A stretch of DNA of 64,000 nt from Chara braunii. Taxonomy: Eukaryota; Streptophyta; Charophyceae; Charales; Characeae. Made by a program: the position numbers and the translations under genes. The notes under the pieces were generated by a model. It was not told the origin of the DNA. It made no database searches and saw nothing but the letters and a program-made list of their open reading frames with translations. Below are positions 11,525-22,329 of this stretch, one piece after another (the first letter of the stretch is position 1; each line of letters starts with the position of its first letter). The stretch spans positions 853,923-917,922 of the forward strand of contig BFEA01000282.1 in the NCBI GenBank assembly GCA_003427395.1, in the 5' to 3' direction.

Positions 11525-13266
11525 GTCTTCCCGGACCTTATTAAGCGATGTCCCCGTCGCACGAAGTATTCCTATGCAATTACTATCTTTCACATATTCG
11601 CAAGAAACAGTATCTTCTAGCCTCGATGTTTTCAAAACGACGAAACAGTTGGCGACGACCAAAAATTTTGTATTTAGTTTCTGGCTAAAGTAGGAAGCTA
11701 CGACAACCGAATAATCGGGTAGGCCCTAACACCATCTAATCTTTTAATTTCACAAGTGGATAAAGCCAATAATCAAACCTAAAGCTACACCATTCTCGGT
11801 CCGTTTGAACGATATTTTTTTGCACCGCGCACCCATATCATTCAATCATCAGCTGAAACTCAACTCCGCGGTGGTATAGAATCCAAAACCTCAGTCCTTA
11901 TTCAAACGTTTTCCTTTTTACACAACAACCATTCAAATTTAACTTATTTACACTCTTTTTCCAACTCTCCTCCAGACGATCCCCCCCCCCCATCATGGGG
12001 ATATCACAGCTAACTAGGGGTAGCCTGGTTTAACTCGTGGCGCAAGTCATGGACGTCCCCTTTGGGCCGGGCCCCGTTAAGCCCAATGCCCCCAAAACAT
12101 TATTGTCATGTAAAAACCACTCATTTCTGCTTCTTACCTTAAATAAAAGAAAAACTCACTTTTCTTGCTCATAAATCCTACTTTTATAAGTAGGGTTCTT
12201 CACTTTTGTCACTTTCTTTATCAGTCCTTAGTCATATGTTCCGCTTAGTGAGAAAACTCTCATAATCTTTCTTCCGAATAGAACTCACTTTTATTTTTCA
12301 AAATCTCACACTTATTGTCAATGCCACTTTCAACCAAAACCATAGCCGATTGGAGGGCCTCATAATCAGGTCAATCCTTCCTGCTGTAGATGACGCTCCT
12401 ACCGGCTATTAGTCAAAACTTTTAATTTTTATCAAGGAGTCTTAATCATTGGAAGTCCCCGTCACAGACTAGACCGCTTGTGACCCATAATAAGTTGAGT
12501 GAAGGACTTACAACCAGCAGGCTTCCACATTGCCTGTGCTATTTTTATCAACTTTTACGTGACTACGCAAGTGGGGATGCCGAATTGAACGGTTCCTTCC
12601 TTACCCCCTGCCACACACAAAAAACACCCAGGACTCACAGCCACTGGCCAGGCAAGGGCTTTCTTACTTGAAAGGTTTTTCTGCCGCAGATGACACACTT
12701 ACTGACAGCTGAGGACCAACAGAGTGGAACTGTCGATTTGGCCGCGGATAATACTCTAACTCCATAAACTCTTCTTAAGCCACCCTTCCTCTCTAGGGTG
12801 AGTCTTCCATAAAAAAATTTAAGACTCCTTCCATCCTGAAGGAGAATCACCCATAAAAAAATCTCTCTGCCATCCTCCCACTCATTGATGGATTTGTTTA
12901 TGTAACCTTAAAACACCCTTCACGTGAAAATAATCCTCAAATTTTGTCAGGCCGCCTTTGGGCATAACCTCTCTCTTAATATGATTTTCTGGACTCTTTA
13001 AGCCTTCCAGAAATATCCCGCAAATAATCACGCGTTCTTCACTTCATCATTAATTAAAGTAATACACAAAAGACTCACAAGACCACTTTGGTGAGAATGC
13101 CAATGACAACCAAAACAAGCACGATCCTACAACCCGAGGCGACCAAAATCTATATCAAAAAAATAGTTCCCAGAAGAAAATCAGGTCATCCCAAGTCTCA
13201 CATCCTTACAAATCTCAAATTATCACAATTTCATATCCCAATCAAACAAAAGACCTTGTATAACGT
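11525..13266 (-). other. Internal region of G1 downstream of nested D
   Basis: This AT-rich sequence has a pyrimidine bias on the plus strand and no convincing reading frame. It ends exactly at the ACGT target duplication of D (13263-13266). No polymerase motifs are visible on either strand, and no clear polypurine tract precedes the LTR at 11524. Confidence 0.5.
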
Positions 13267-13273
13267 TGTCGGA

Positions 13274-13299
13274 CCAAATACCCTTACAAGGGTACTTGG
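13274..13299 (+). repeat. E1 palindrome at the start of unit D
   Basis: CCAAATACCCTT and AAGGGTACTTGG pair with one mismatch, starting seven bases inside the TGTCGG end. Confidence 0.8.
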
Positions 13300-13788
13300 C
13301 CATGCTTTTGCATTCGACACGGTGACAGCGTCGGCTACCATGATGGAGCCAGTCTGGAAAGGAAAGAGTGTGCACGCTTGGCGTGACACTGGAAACGAAT
13401 TCCTCGGCCATTAAGGCCGGGGCAAATTCGGTGGGAAGATTTCGTTAAGTATGTGCGCGCGTTGTTATGACGCGCGCGTTGTTTTGACGCGCGCCGTGAT
13501 GATTAGGATCAGTAGTAATACCCCTCGACAGAAGAGGTCGAAGGGTCAGGTGGGTTGTGATTGTGTCGGGTACGTCTACGACGCACGCTGAGACGTGGGT
13601 TGCTACCTGTCTACCTACTGGTACTGGGCGTCGAAAAGTGCCAACTTGTCTTCTTATACTCGGCCTCCGAGTCGAGTGTCCACCGCATCTACCTCTACTT
13701 GGTGAGGTATCGGCCTACCTGCCACTTGAAGTGTTTCCCCGTCGCGGCCATCAATGTCGCGGCCATGGCTAAGTACTGGTCGACCCGT

Positions 13789-13979
13789 TACCTGAGTGTT
13801 TTCCCGCTACAAACCCCAAAGGCACGATCACAAGTAACTACCGCCCTGCGGGGCCTCCCAAACGAAAACAAGTACCCTTGCAGNTACCTGAGTGTTTTCC
13901 CGCTACAAACCCCAAAGGCACGATCACAAGTAACTACCGCCCTGCGGGGCCTCCCAAACGAAAACAAGTACCCTTGCAG
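13789..13979. repeat. Identical 95-bp duplication around one N
   Basis: 13789-13883 and 13885-13979 are identical, separated by a single N at 13884. The same size and layout recur at 20053-20243. This looks like two contigs that share a 95-base overlap and were placed end to end, so the tandem is probably not biological. Confidence 0.9.
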
Positions 13980-14126
13980 GTCACACGTACGCTCCAGTCG
14001 ACAAACCCTCAGGCGGGAAGGCAAACCGGCGAGCGTGCACGCACACGGATTTGGAAAAACGGGCTCAACTCAGCCCCAATACCTTGCATATACCAGAGCA
14101 GCTCCCTTTCTATTCGAAATGGGAGC

Positions 14127-14345
14127 TAGCTCAGTAGGTCAGGGGTCAGACTGTTCAGCGACAGACTCAGGGATCGAATTTGCCCGGCCCCTGAGTCAGC
14201 TCCTTTTTTTTACAAGGAGCTTTGCTTTCCTTTTTCACCCGCGGAGGACTGGCCGCGGCTTGAACCCGCGACCTCTGCAATAGAAGTAGCTAGGAGTAGT
14301 TAGGTGTTAGGCCGTGGGGTTTGAATCCCACGGTGTGGTGCCGCC
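14127..14345 (+). other. tRNA-like module in unit D
   Basis: TAGCTCAGTAGG (14127-14138) matches a tRNA A box and is followed by a B-box-like GGATCGAATTT near 14171. On the minus strand CGCGGGTTCAAGCCGCG (about 14252-14268) is a perfect T-arm. On the plus strand CGTGGGGTTTGAATCCCACG (about 14313-14332) is another. No complete cloverleaf was found. The corresponding place in unit C (49310-49470) has related sequences, so the module belongs to the element and is perhaps an old composite SINE. Confidence 0.5.
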
Positions 14346-14585
14346 CGCGTATGACAATTGTCATAACGGGGTTGTTTGTCGTTAGATTCTTTTTTTCTTT
14401 TTGGTTAGATTTGTTTCTTTTATTTATTTATTTTACTAGATTTACTTTTATTCGTATTTTCAGTTGATTTATTTTTTGTCCCACGACAGTTTCACGTCAA
14501 TGAATCTGGCGATGAAACTGAGACGGATTCGAACAAACGGGTAAGTAGTAGATTTCTTGTCCTTCCTTATTTCATTAGATTTTGT

Positions 14586-14599
14586 CATTATTATTATTA

Positions 14600-14667
<68 letters not shown>

Positions 14668-14990
14668 TTCGTAGTTTTCAGATAGTTCTTCTTATGAATC
14701 TGTCGCAGGATCCACAACAGATTCGTAAGATAAGGTACCTCGGTACTACCCGGATCTCGACTTCAGGGTCAAGAAAGGCGGCCTAATGGAGTCGCGACTG
14801 ACCGCTACGGAGAAAGGGGCTATGAGAAAGACTATCGACATAACGAGTGCGGTTGCAGCCGGAGGAGAACCGCGCGGAGATAGGAAGAGACCGTGCGGAG
14901 GACGGAGGCGCGCAAAGAAGAAGAAGTAGAAGGAAGAAGAAGAAGAAGAAGAAGAAGAAGAAGAAGAAGAAGAAGAAGAAGAAGGAGAAG
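14586..14990. repeat. ATT and GAA microsatellites in unit D
   Basis: An ATT tract occupies 14586-14668 and a GAA tract 14920-14990, with about 250 bases of complex sequence between. A matching CTT tract in unit C (48225-48264) supports shared ancestry. Confidence 0.95.
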
Positions 14991-15065
14991 AAGGAGAAAG
15001 GAGAAGGAGGTAAAGAAGAAGGAGTTTGGGAGGAAGGAGAAAGTAGAGGGTAAGGCGACACTTAC

Positions 15066-15201
15066 CTGAGCGGTGACGACTCCGACAACGACGACAGACT
15101 GACAATGCCCGACGACGACTACGACAATGACCACTATGACGATGACTACGATAAGAAAACCGACTACGACGACGACGACGAGGGAGCGATATAGAGAACA
15201 G
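15066..15201. other. Segment bounded by outward-facing splice-donor motifs
   Basis: The 136-base segment is preceded by CTTACCTG (a minus-strand CAG|GTAAG) and followed by ACAG|GTAAG on the plus strand. Unit C has the same arrangement at 48028-48187, with the flanks conserved and the interior changed. The interior is GAC-rich and would read as Asp-rich peptide on the plus strand, but that is not kept in C. Confidence 0.4.
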
Positions 15202-15235
15202 GTAAGCTTTTAACCTCACGGCTTACCTCATGGTA

Positions 15236-16196
15236 TATCGATAGGATAAATAAATAAGATAAATAAATAAAAATAAATAACTAAATAAATCAAATGAATC
15301 TATCGCTAAAACAAGGGTATATACATACCATACACTACACATGTGTGAGTGTGTGTGTGTGTATAGGTGTATATGTGTGTATGTGTGTGTGTGGGTGCGT
15401 ATGTGAGAAGGTATATGCGGATCGTGCGGCGAGCTTCGTGCTACTTCCATCAGTAGGAGTTAAACCGATTGAATCTCCTACTACAATAAGGAAATGTACA
15501 TTTGCACCGGCCACTATCGTGACTTCGTCGCTGCTCGCCCATCGTGGGGCTTTCGATCCCGTTCGCCCGTGGAATGTCAGTCGTTTGTTTGTGTGTGTGG
15601 GTGAGCGAAGATCACGACGGGCTTCACTGTACTTCCGTAGATAGGATAAGCACGTCCGAATGAATCTATCTCTAGAACATGGAAACATGCACTACGACAC
15701 TTGTGTGTGCGTGCATGTGCGTGCATGTGCGTGGATGTGTGAGCATGTGTTTGTGTGTGTGTGTGTGTATGTGACAGAGAGAGAGAGAGTTCTCCTTCTT
15801 CCTCTTCTCAGTCCGCCATCTCCCTCTCACCCTTTCGTTATCTGACTTCACTACATCAGCAGACTATGAGCGAGAGAGCGAGAGAGAGAACTTGGTGACA
15901 TTTTGATCCATACTCGACCTTGGACTTCAGACATTTTGACGAGAGATTTTGTGGGACTTGACGACTTCCCATCTCTCCCTCACCCTCTCGCTCCCTGACT
16001 TCACAGCGTCTCCAGACTACGAAAGAGGGAGAGGTAGGGTGAGATACGCATCGCCGAACAGATAAGTAGCCAGCCCTAGGCTGGCCTCGCGCTGCGTGCA
16101 TCAATTGCATCAAAAGATGCAAAAAATTGAATGAATCTTGCGCCAGGACGTGGGGGAATACCTACTGGAGTATGTGTAGGTGTGTGTGTGAGTGTC

Positions 16197-16229
<33 letters not shown>
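15236..16229 (+). repeat. Partial copies of the GATGAGCAAAATCG repeat with TG microsatellites
   Basis: Copies of the block AATGAATCTATCKCTARAAC occur near 15292, 15660 and (diverged) 16131. Each is followed within 60 bases by a TG-rich tract (15345-15395, 15740-15768, 16190-16229). The order is fixed, so repeat body and microsatellite look like one unit. Confidence 0.7.
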
Positions 16230-16232
<3 letters not shown>

Positions 16233-16254
16233 GGTGGGGGTCGGAGGCGCTTAC

Positions 16255-16291
16255 CTGTAGCACCATCACTCCGGCTTCGTCTTCAAGGTAC
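16255..16291 (-). other. 37-nt exon-like segment (copy 1)
   Basis: On the minus strand it is preceded by GTGCTGCAG and followed by GTAAGC, both good splice signals. The open frame reads YLEDEAGVMVLQ. A second 37-nt segment with the same signals and the same first 19 bases but one lies at 17255-17291. It is antisense to the LTR-like unit D. Whether it is spliced cannot be told from sequence. Confidence 0.4.
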
Positions 16292-16443
16292 CTGCAGCAC
16301 ACGTCAGCATCCCAGGTTGTACCTGGCTCGACTCAAGAGAGAGAGAGAGTGAGAGAGAAAGAGAGAGAGAGAGAGAGACTCTAAGTCTCCAACCTTGGCC
16401 GACAGCCAAGTCTCGAACGCATGGCTCGCCGCGCTGTACCTGG

Positions 16444-16531
16444 ATCGATAGAATGAGCAAATCATCGAGTGGCTGTGTATATTTCCACGTTTCAGTGGAA
16501 GATTCATTCCGTTTTTGCTAATCCTATCGAT
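16444..16531. repeat. 88-bp foldback with ATCGATAGAATGAGCAAATC arm (copy 1)
   Basis: A 20-base arm at 16444-16463 is complementary, with few mismatches, to 16511-16531. Inside is a second hairpin, TTCCACGTTTCAGTGGAA. A TG tract follows. Confidence 0.75.
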
Positions 16532-16579
16532 GGAATGTGTGTGTGTGTGTGAGACGTTCATGAATCGACCAAGGTGTGT

Positions 16580-16647
<68 letters not shown>

Positions 16648-16693
16648 GTGAGAGCTAAGTCTCCAGCGCCACGGCTCGACGTGTGCTACTTGG

Positions 16694-16779
16694 ATCGATA
16701 GAACGAGCAAATCAAAAAGTGGCAGTGTATATTTCCCGTTTCATCAGAAGATTCAATCCGATTTGCTCGTCCTATCGAT
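16694..16779. repeat. 86-bp foldback (copy 2)
   Basis: Arms ATCGATAGAACGAGCAAATC (16694-16713) and GATTTGCTCGTCCTATCGAT (16760-16779) pair at 19 of 20 positions. Both arms carry C/G at the position where copy 1 has T, a paired change relative to copy 1. Confidence 0.8.
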
Positions 16780-17254
16780 GGAATGTGTGCATGTATATAG
16801 GTGTGTGTATGTGTGTGTGAGAGAGAGAGGGAGCGTGAGAGACTCTTACCTGTTCGCCGGTAGTCCCCATCACAGCGGTCGGGCAATCAGCCCGAACGCA
16901 ATGCATCCCTCCAGGCTGATTGTATCAGGCTGAAAAGATAGCCTGTAAGCTTTCATTATCACGGTTTTNTTATTATTGTTATTACATTAAGAATTATAAT
17001 TGTTATTACTAGTATTATTCTTATTATTATTTCTAGTATTATAGCGAATTTATCTTAGTTACGGGGAGGAGCGAAGAGATTGCGTGATCAAAGTAGCGAG
17101 GGGGCAATGAGCGGGAGAAGGGGAAGTGCAGAGGGAGGAGGAGAATGCCATGAAGCAGAAGAAGAGGGAGAAGATGGAAAGAGAGAAAAGGGGGAAGAGT
17201 GGAGAGAGAGAAAAAACGAACGGATGAGTGGGCAGAAAGGGAAAAGAGACTTAC

Positions 17255-17291
17255 CTGTGAGGACGTGGCTCCGACTTCGTCTTCAAGGTAC
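17255..17291 (-). other. 37-nt exon-like segment (copy 2)
   Basis: It is preceded by TTGCTGCAG and followed by GTAAGTC on the minus strand. The open frame reads YLEDEVGATSSQ. Length, signals and the first half equal those of 16255-16291, suggesting a duplicated exon about 1 kb apart. Confidence 0.4.
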
Positions 17292-17662
17292 CTGCAGCAA
17301 GACGCCACCTTCAGAGGTTAGCACCTAGTACACGAGAGAGAGAGTGTTCTTCTTCTTCCTTGTCTAAGTCCGCCATCTCTTCTTCACCACCTCTCGGTGT
17401 CTAACTTCTAAGTATCTGCGGACTATGGGAGAATGAGGGAGAGAGAAGGAGAGGAGAAAGATCGGCGAGGGAAGGAGAAGGAGGAGATGAGAAAGATCGG
17501 AGAAGGAGAGAGAGAGGAGAGAGAAGGGAGAAAAGAGAAGGATGATGATGAGAGGAGATAATGATGATGATGATGATGACGATGATGGTGAAGGGTGATG
17601 ATGATGATGATGATGACGATGATGGTGAAGGGTGATGATGATGATGATGAAGGGACGTATAC

Positions 17663-17739
17663 CTCGTATTGGCGATGAGCTGCATGGGCGACACCTTCAA
17701 GTACTTCGGATTGCCGCTGATGTCAACGGTTGCATTGTC
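17663..17739 (-). other. 77-nt exon-like segment with NPKY motif
   Basis: The minus-strand segment follows an acceptor-like ACAAAAG and precedes GTATACG. The open frame contains VDISGNPKYLKVSPMQLIAN. It shares the NAxxDxxxxPKY pattern with 18397-18480 and with 47427-47512 in unit C. The protein family is not recognised. Confidence 0.4.
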
Positions 17740-18013
17740 CTTTTGTAGTCTGGAGTANCTGTGTAGGAGTAGGTTGGGCGCTGANNGCCAAGTGTGANTA
17801 TAAANGAGGCTGAACTCTTATGATGAGAGGAGAGAACATGNTCTCCATGGACATTGGTTTTCAGTACTACGANCCTCCAGTAGTNTATTATTAGTGCAAT
17901 GCTGCTCTCTGGACACGGTGTAACTATCTGGCTTTTAATATGTTGGTNTAATCTGGAAGTGTNATCTCNNTGTTGNTATTTTTNCCGGTATTATTATTGT
18001 TNTTATTATNATN

Positions 18014-18049
<36 letters not shown>

Positions 18050-18396
18050 GTTAAATGCACGGTAGTTCNCGGGCCAGCGTGGCATCTGTGAATAGGGGAA
18101 CGAGGTTGTNAGTGAGGAGAAAAACNTACCTGGTGGAGAGGAGGCCGNCATTTGGTGTTGACATCATCACTCGCTGGTAGTCAAGTTGTCTGGTTACTGT
18201 CATNCTGCAGTTGNAGTGATAGGNTGTAGAGTAGATAGGGCGNNTGACGCCATTCAGAAGAGAGAGTTCATNATCTGCTCAATTGTATCAAGTTGTCAAC
18301 TGTTTCAACTAGAGTTATCAGNTGCATAGTGGTTCTTGGGTGNGTGTGGTGTCTGTGAGTTGGGGATCGAGGTTGTGAGAGGAGCGAGAGGCATAC

Positions 18397-18480
18397 CTCG
18401 TGTTGCAGGTGAACGACATTGGCCAAGATCTGCTCGTACTTCGGGGAGTTGTTGANGTCACCAACNGCATTATAGATAGG
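18397..18480 (-). other. 84-nt exon-like segment with NNSPKYEQ motif
   Basis: The segment lies between acceptor CTTATCTAG and donor GTATGC on the minus strand. It is open and contains NNSPKYEQILANVVHLQHE. The copy in unit C (47427-47512, plus strand) is NNFPKYEQISANVVRLKHQ next to GTAAGT. The protein sequence and the donor position are conserved between copies while the surrounding sequence has diverged, which favours past coding. Two N are in the segment. Confidence 0.45.
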
Positions 18481-18716
18481 CTAGATAAGATCTGTCGTTT
18501 GTAGACTGGGCGCCGAGCGCCAGATAGGATACCGACAATGGTTCTTCGTTGATAATGATGATACTTTTCAGCATTGTCAATTATGAGCCTTTGCTGTGTT
18601 TATTTGGTGAAACTCGTGATGCAACTCTGCAATTGGTTCGAGGTCTCGACTACCTGGTCTTATGTATATGATGTTGTTTGATTGCTAAAGTTGCTATTAC
18701 TCATCTTCCTTGCAAG

Positions 18717-18757
<41 letters not shown>

Positions 18758-19089
18758 TTTAGTAGTAATCGTAGTAGTAGTAGTAGTAGTAGTAGTAGTG
18801 CAATCAGACTCGATACCTTTCACACTTCACATATATGCAAACAGGTGTGCAGTAAACTGGCGACAATTGCTCACTCAAACTGGGAGAAATGGCAGCCGAG
18901 ACCACAATTCAGGTACAAGTTCGTTTTATTGGCTATGGTGATACAGCGCCCACACCACTCTCTGTTCACACATACAACGAATCACTGGATACCACATACA
19001 CATTACACTGCACTTACGACTATGGCTACACTCTCTTTCAGGTCACTGCACTCTTTCAGGCCACTGCACTCTTCAGGCCTCTACAGACC

Positions 19090-21240
19090 GCCTCACGTGA
19101 GTCACTGTGGCGGCACTTCCGCAGGGCTTCCGCGGAGATGAATGAATGACCAGGCACTGCCTCTTGATCTATACTTCTGTGACTCGTTGGTCTGCCTCTC
19201 TCCATCGGCCCATGGTGCACACGGTCCCTCATGCTACTTGTTGGACTAGACAAGGGACTGACTAGACTGGTACCGCTGACTGCATGGGTTGGCACTGCGA
19301 ACTCGATGCAGTCTTACTGCCAACAAAACACAATTGGGCTCACCGCTTGCTCAATGGTCTCTGGTCTGCTGTAAGAAACATGGGAAAGGCCACTTCCGGA
19401 CCTTCCATAAGTCTGTGAATTTGGCCTTCAGATACTGCAAACAGCCACGACCTGGATCTTTCAGGACTGTAGCAACCGCGACCTTGACCTTTCGGAACAT
19501 CTGTAGTTATGACCTCTACAAAGTTGTGACCCCTATTCGATAGACCTACGGATCGAGCCCCTACATCTGCACAGACCGAAGACCAACAAACAGACATACA
19601 GATAAATGAGCAAGCGGACAGACAGACAGGCAGACAGACAAACAGAAAGCAAAATACAGACACACAAACCTGTAACAAACAAACAGACACCGTCTGGGAC
19701 AGTCTTGCGCAGCATGGGGCAAACAGTCACAGTCTGGACACACGGTCACGCGGTGACTCGGACACATCCGCACGGTCACGCAATGACGCAGACACGGTCA
19801 CGCAGTAACACACGGATGCAGATGCATTGTGTCACACACNCACACGCGGCAAAAACGACGCAATCACATATTGTGACACAAGCACATGCAGTGACACGCA
19901 CNGGTACTGCNAAATGTGGATAGTGTGACATACGGATGCTGTGACATACACACATGTTGAGGGCTACCTGGATGTGGTGCACACTGTACACACGCAAGGT
20001 TGGGGTCTAGGGATNGAACCCTGGGATCTGCANCTGGTACTGCTAACTGGTGAAAGTCGTTTCACTACAGATCGACCTTACACCTACACAGACCTGAAAA
20101 CTAACAAACAGACAAACAAGCCAAACAAAGACAAACAAGCCAGACAANAAAGTCGTTTCACTACAGATCGACCTTACACCTACACAGACCTGAAAACTAA
20201 CAAACAGACAAACAAGCCAAACAAAGACAAACAAGCCAGACAATAACAGACAATGACAAGGACGCATACACATACACACATACAAAAACACAGGGAACGA
20301 GAGATAGAGAGAGAAGAGGTGAGTGGATACATACGTGATGCAAGAAAAGAAAGTCGATTGTGGTGTCCACGTCACAAACTTTGTTGTTCGGGAGTCGAAG
20401 TGAGTCTGTTGTGTAAACACAGCTGTAGGTAGGAGTAGGGTAGGTTGGGGCGCTTGGCGCCCGACTGAAAGGGGCAACCTTGGATACGGGCTTGAACTTT
20501 AGCTCATTACTTCATTGTATTGCTCTATATGGATGGGTTCTAGGTACATTGTACTCTCTGCTTGTTCACAACTACGGGGATATCTGCATTATCTCGTGAC
20601 TTGGTTTCCAGCATATCATTCACACTCGCGTTCTTGGCTATTGTTAGTATTATTGTCATTATTATTATTATTACTATTGTTATTATTATTATTATTAATA
20701 TTAGTATTAGTATTAGTATTAGTATTATTACTATTATTATGATTCCTACCGTTGGTATTAATTTCGGTAGCTTGTGACCCAGCAAGCATCGTGCCCGCCC
20801 TAAGTGAAGGCGGGCCGGACATGTGACCATCCTAAGTGAAGACAGGTCAGAATTCCCACAAACAACAGTTGCAGCACACCTGTTGGGTGGGAGTGCATCA
20901 TGAAAACCCAGGCGCAGGCTCAAGACAGGCCACTCACACGGTCACACACGCAGTGACACTGGAACACCTAGACTGCACTTTCGTGCTTGCCACCGACCTC
21001 CTTGCACAGCTCGCTGCGGCAGCATGCCTCATGTAGGAATGAATGAAAGGCCGGGTGCTGCCTCCTGATTTATACTTTTGAAACTAATTGGTCTGCCCTT
21101 CTCCGTACCCATGGTGCACACGGTCTCATACGGTACTTGCTTGACTGGACCTAGACTGAGCGGGGCTATACCGCCGACTGCATAAGGACGCACCGCTGAC
21201 TAAGTGCAGTCGCACTGCGGGAACGTACAGTACAGACTGG
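19090..21240. repeat. Diverged direct repeats 19090-19330 and 20995-21240
   Basis: Both contain a GAATGAATGA-type block, a CTTGATYTATACTT block, CCCATGGTGCACACGGTC and an ACTGCATRRG block in the same order. Between them lie CAGACA-rich low-complexity sequence (19570-19900) and an ATT/AGT tract (20650-20740). A third, inverted copy of the region from 19380 is at about 46440-46830 in unit C. Confidence 0.65.
20053..20243. repeat. Second identical 95-bp duplication around one N
   Basis: 20053-20147 and 20149-20243 are identical around N 20148. The unit length equals that at 13789-13979, a signature of unmerged contig ends. Confidence 0.9.
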
Positions 21241-21544
21241 GACAGACACAGTCTAAAGTAGTATAGACACAGACGGGGACAGACACGATCTGAGACCAAC
21301 CAACAGCCTGAGACAGGCAAACTATTGAGATGGAAAGACAGACACCCAGGCTGGGTGTCAGGCGAAGGAAGAGCGACCCTGAATGCTTTACTGACGTGGC
21401 CCATGGATGCGAGGATTGACCCGTTGTTTCTTCGTGTTTTCTCATTTTGACGGATTCTACACTCTGTCTATACATCTCTACTCGGACATCTGTGTGATTC
21501 CACAACTTGGTTTCTGTATATCGTCTCGCTTGGACGCTTAACAA

Positions 21545-21622
21545 TTATTATTATTATAATTATTAATGCTATTATTACTTGTTATTATCAATATTATTGT
21601 TATTTTATTATTATTATTATTA

Positions 21623-21663
<41 letters not shown>

Positions 21664-21665
21664 TT
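21545..21665. repeat. ATT microsatellite in unit D
   Basis: A long interrupted ATT tract. Unit C has its inverted counterpart at 44415-44640. Confidence 0.95.
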
Positions 21666-21997
21666 ATGTCTTTATTCTGATTGTTATCATTAGGCATCAT
21701 ACAGAGTCAGAGACGGAGAATATAGGGCATTGAGGAGGAGGGAGACACTATCATGGTGCCCACCTCCTCCATCCTCCTCCGTACTTGTCTTTGTGTGGTC
21801 TCTCAAGTACATGCCTCCTCGACTTTATTGATTAGGATCTGATCCCCGTTAAGTTAACCCTGAACTCAGCTAACCCTAAGAGCCAACAATCGATTGCATG
21901 AGTTGTATATGACCAGTGACAAGGCGATTGCGGGAGCTCTGCCGGAGCTCAGGTGGAACTCTGGAGGCAGGGAACAGCGAGGTATGTGTACTTCAAC

Positions 21998-22024
21998 ATA
22001 AACCCTAAACCCTAAACCCTAAAT
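21998..22024 (+). repeat. Interstitial plant-type telomere repeat
   Basis: Three CCCTAAA units plus flanking bases lie directly after a splice-donor-like GAG|GTATGT. Unit C has the inverted equivalent at 44048-44066 at the same internal position. Confidence 0.8.
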
Positions 22025-22329
22025 CTGTAACCTTAGGCTGCTACCTATGACTATGTTAGTAACAAGGTTATAGCGAGCTTGCTTTGTGGGTATTCTTTGG
22101 GGATGTGGATGCAAAGGGGATCGATTACTCTTATTCTTGTCACTATACGCCGCCTAATGATAATGGGTTTCATTTGGTTCAACCTGTTGTGATTGAATGC
22201 AGTGATGATGATCCATGTCAATTATTTATTGTCATACGTCTGATCCAAACATAAGTTCTCAAACTAACAACGATTCAGGGCTCGAATGTCATCAAAAGCG
22301 ATGACTTGATCCATAGATAAGACTTGTGT

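Larger units (their letters stand above)
17560..18800. repeat. ATG, ATT and AGT microsatellites with ambiguous bases
   Basis: ATG-type repeats lie at 17560-17650, ATT at about 18004-18050, and ATT followed by AGT at 18719-18800. Many single N occur between 17757 and 18480, so translations there are unreliable. Confidence 0.9.

Noticed and set aside
13561-14283. 240-codon plus-strand frame
   Set aside because: It contains the artefactual 95-bp duplication and an N and crosses the tRNA-like module; no family resemblance.
14127-14345. Functional tRNA genes
   Set aside because: T-arms and boxes are present but no acceptor or anticodon arms form a full cloverleaf.
15073-15183. Asp-rich peptide on the plus strand
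   Set aside because: A GAC-type microsatellite gives the composition, and the corresponding place in unit C does not keep it.
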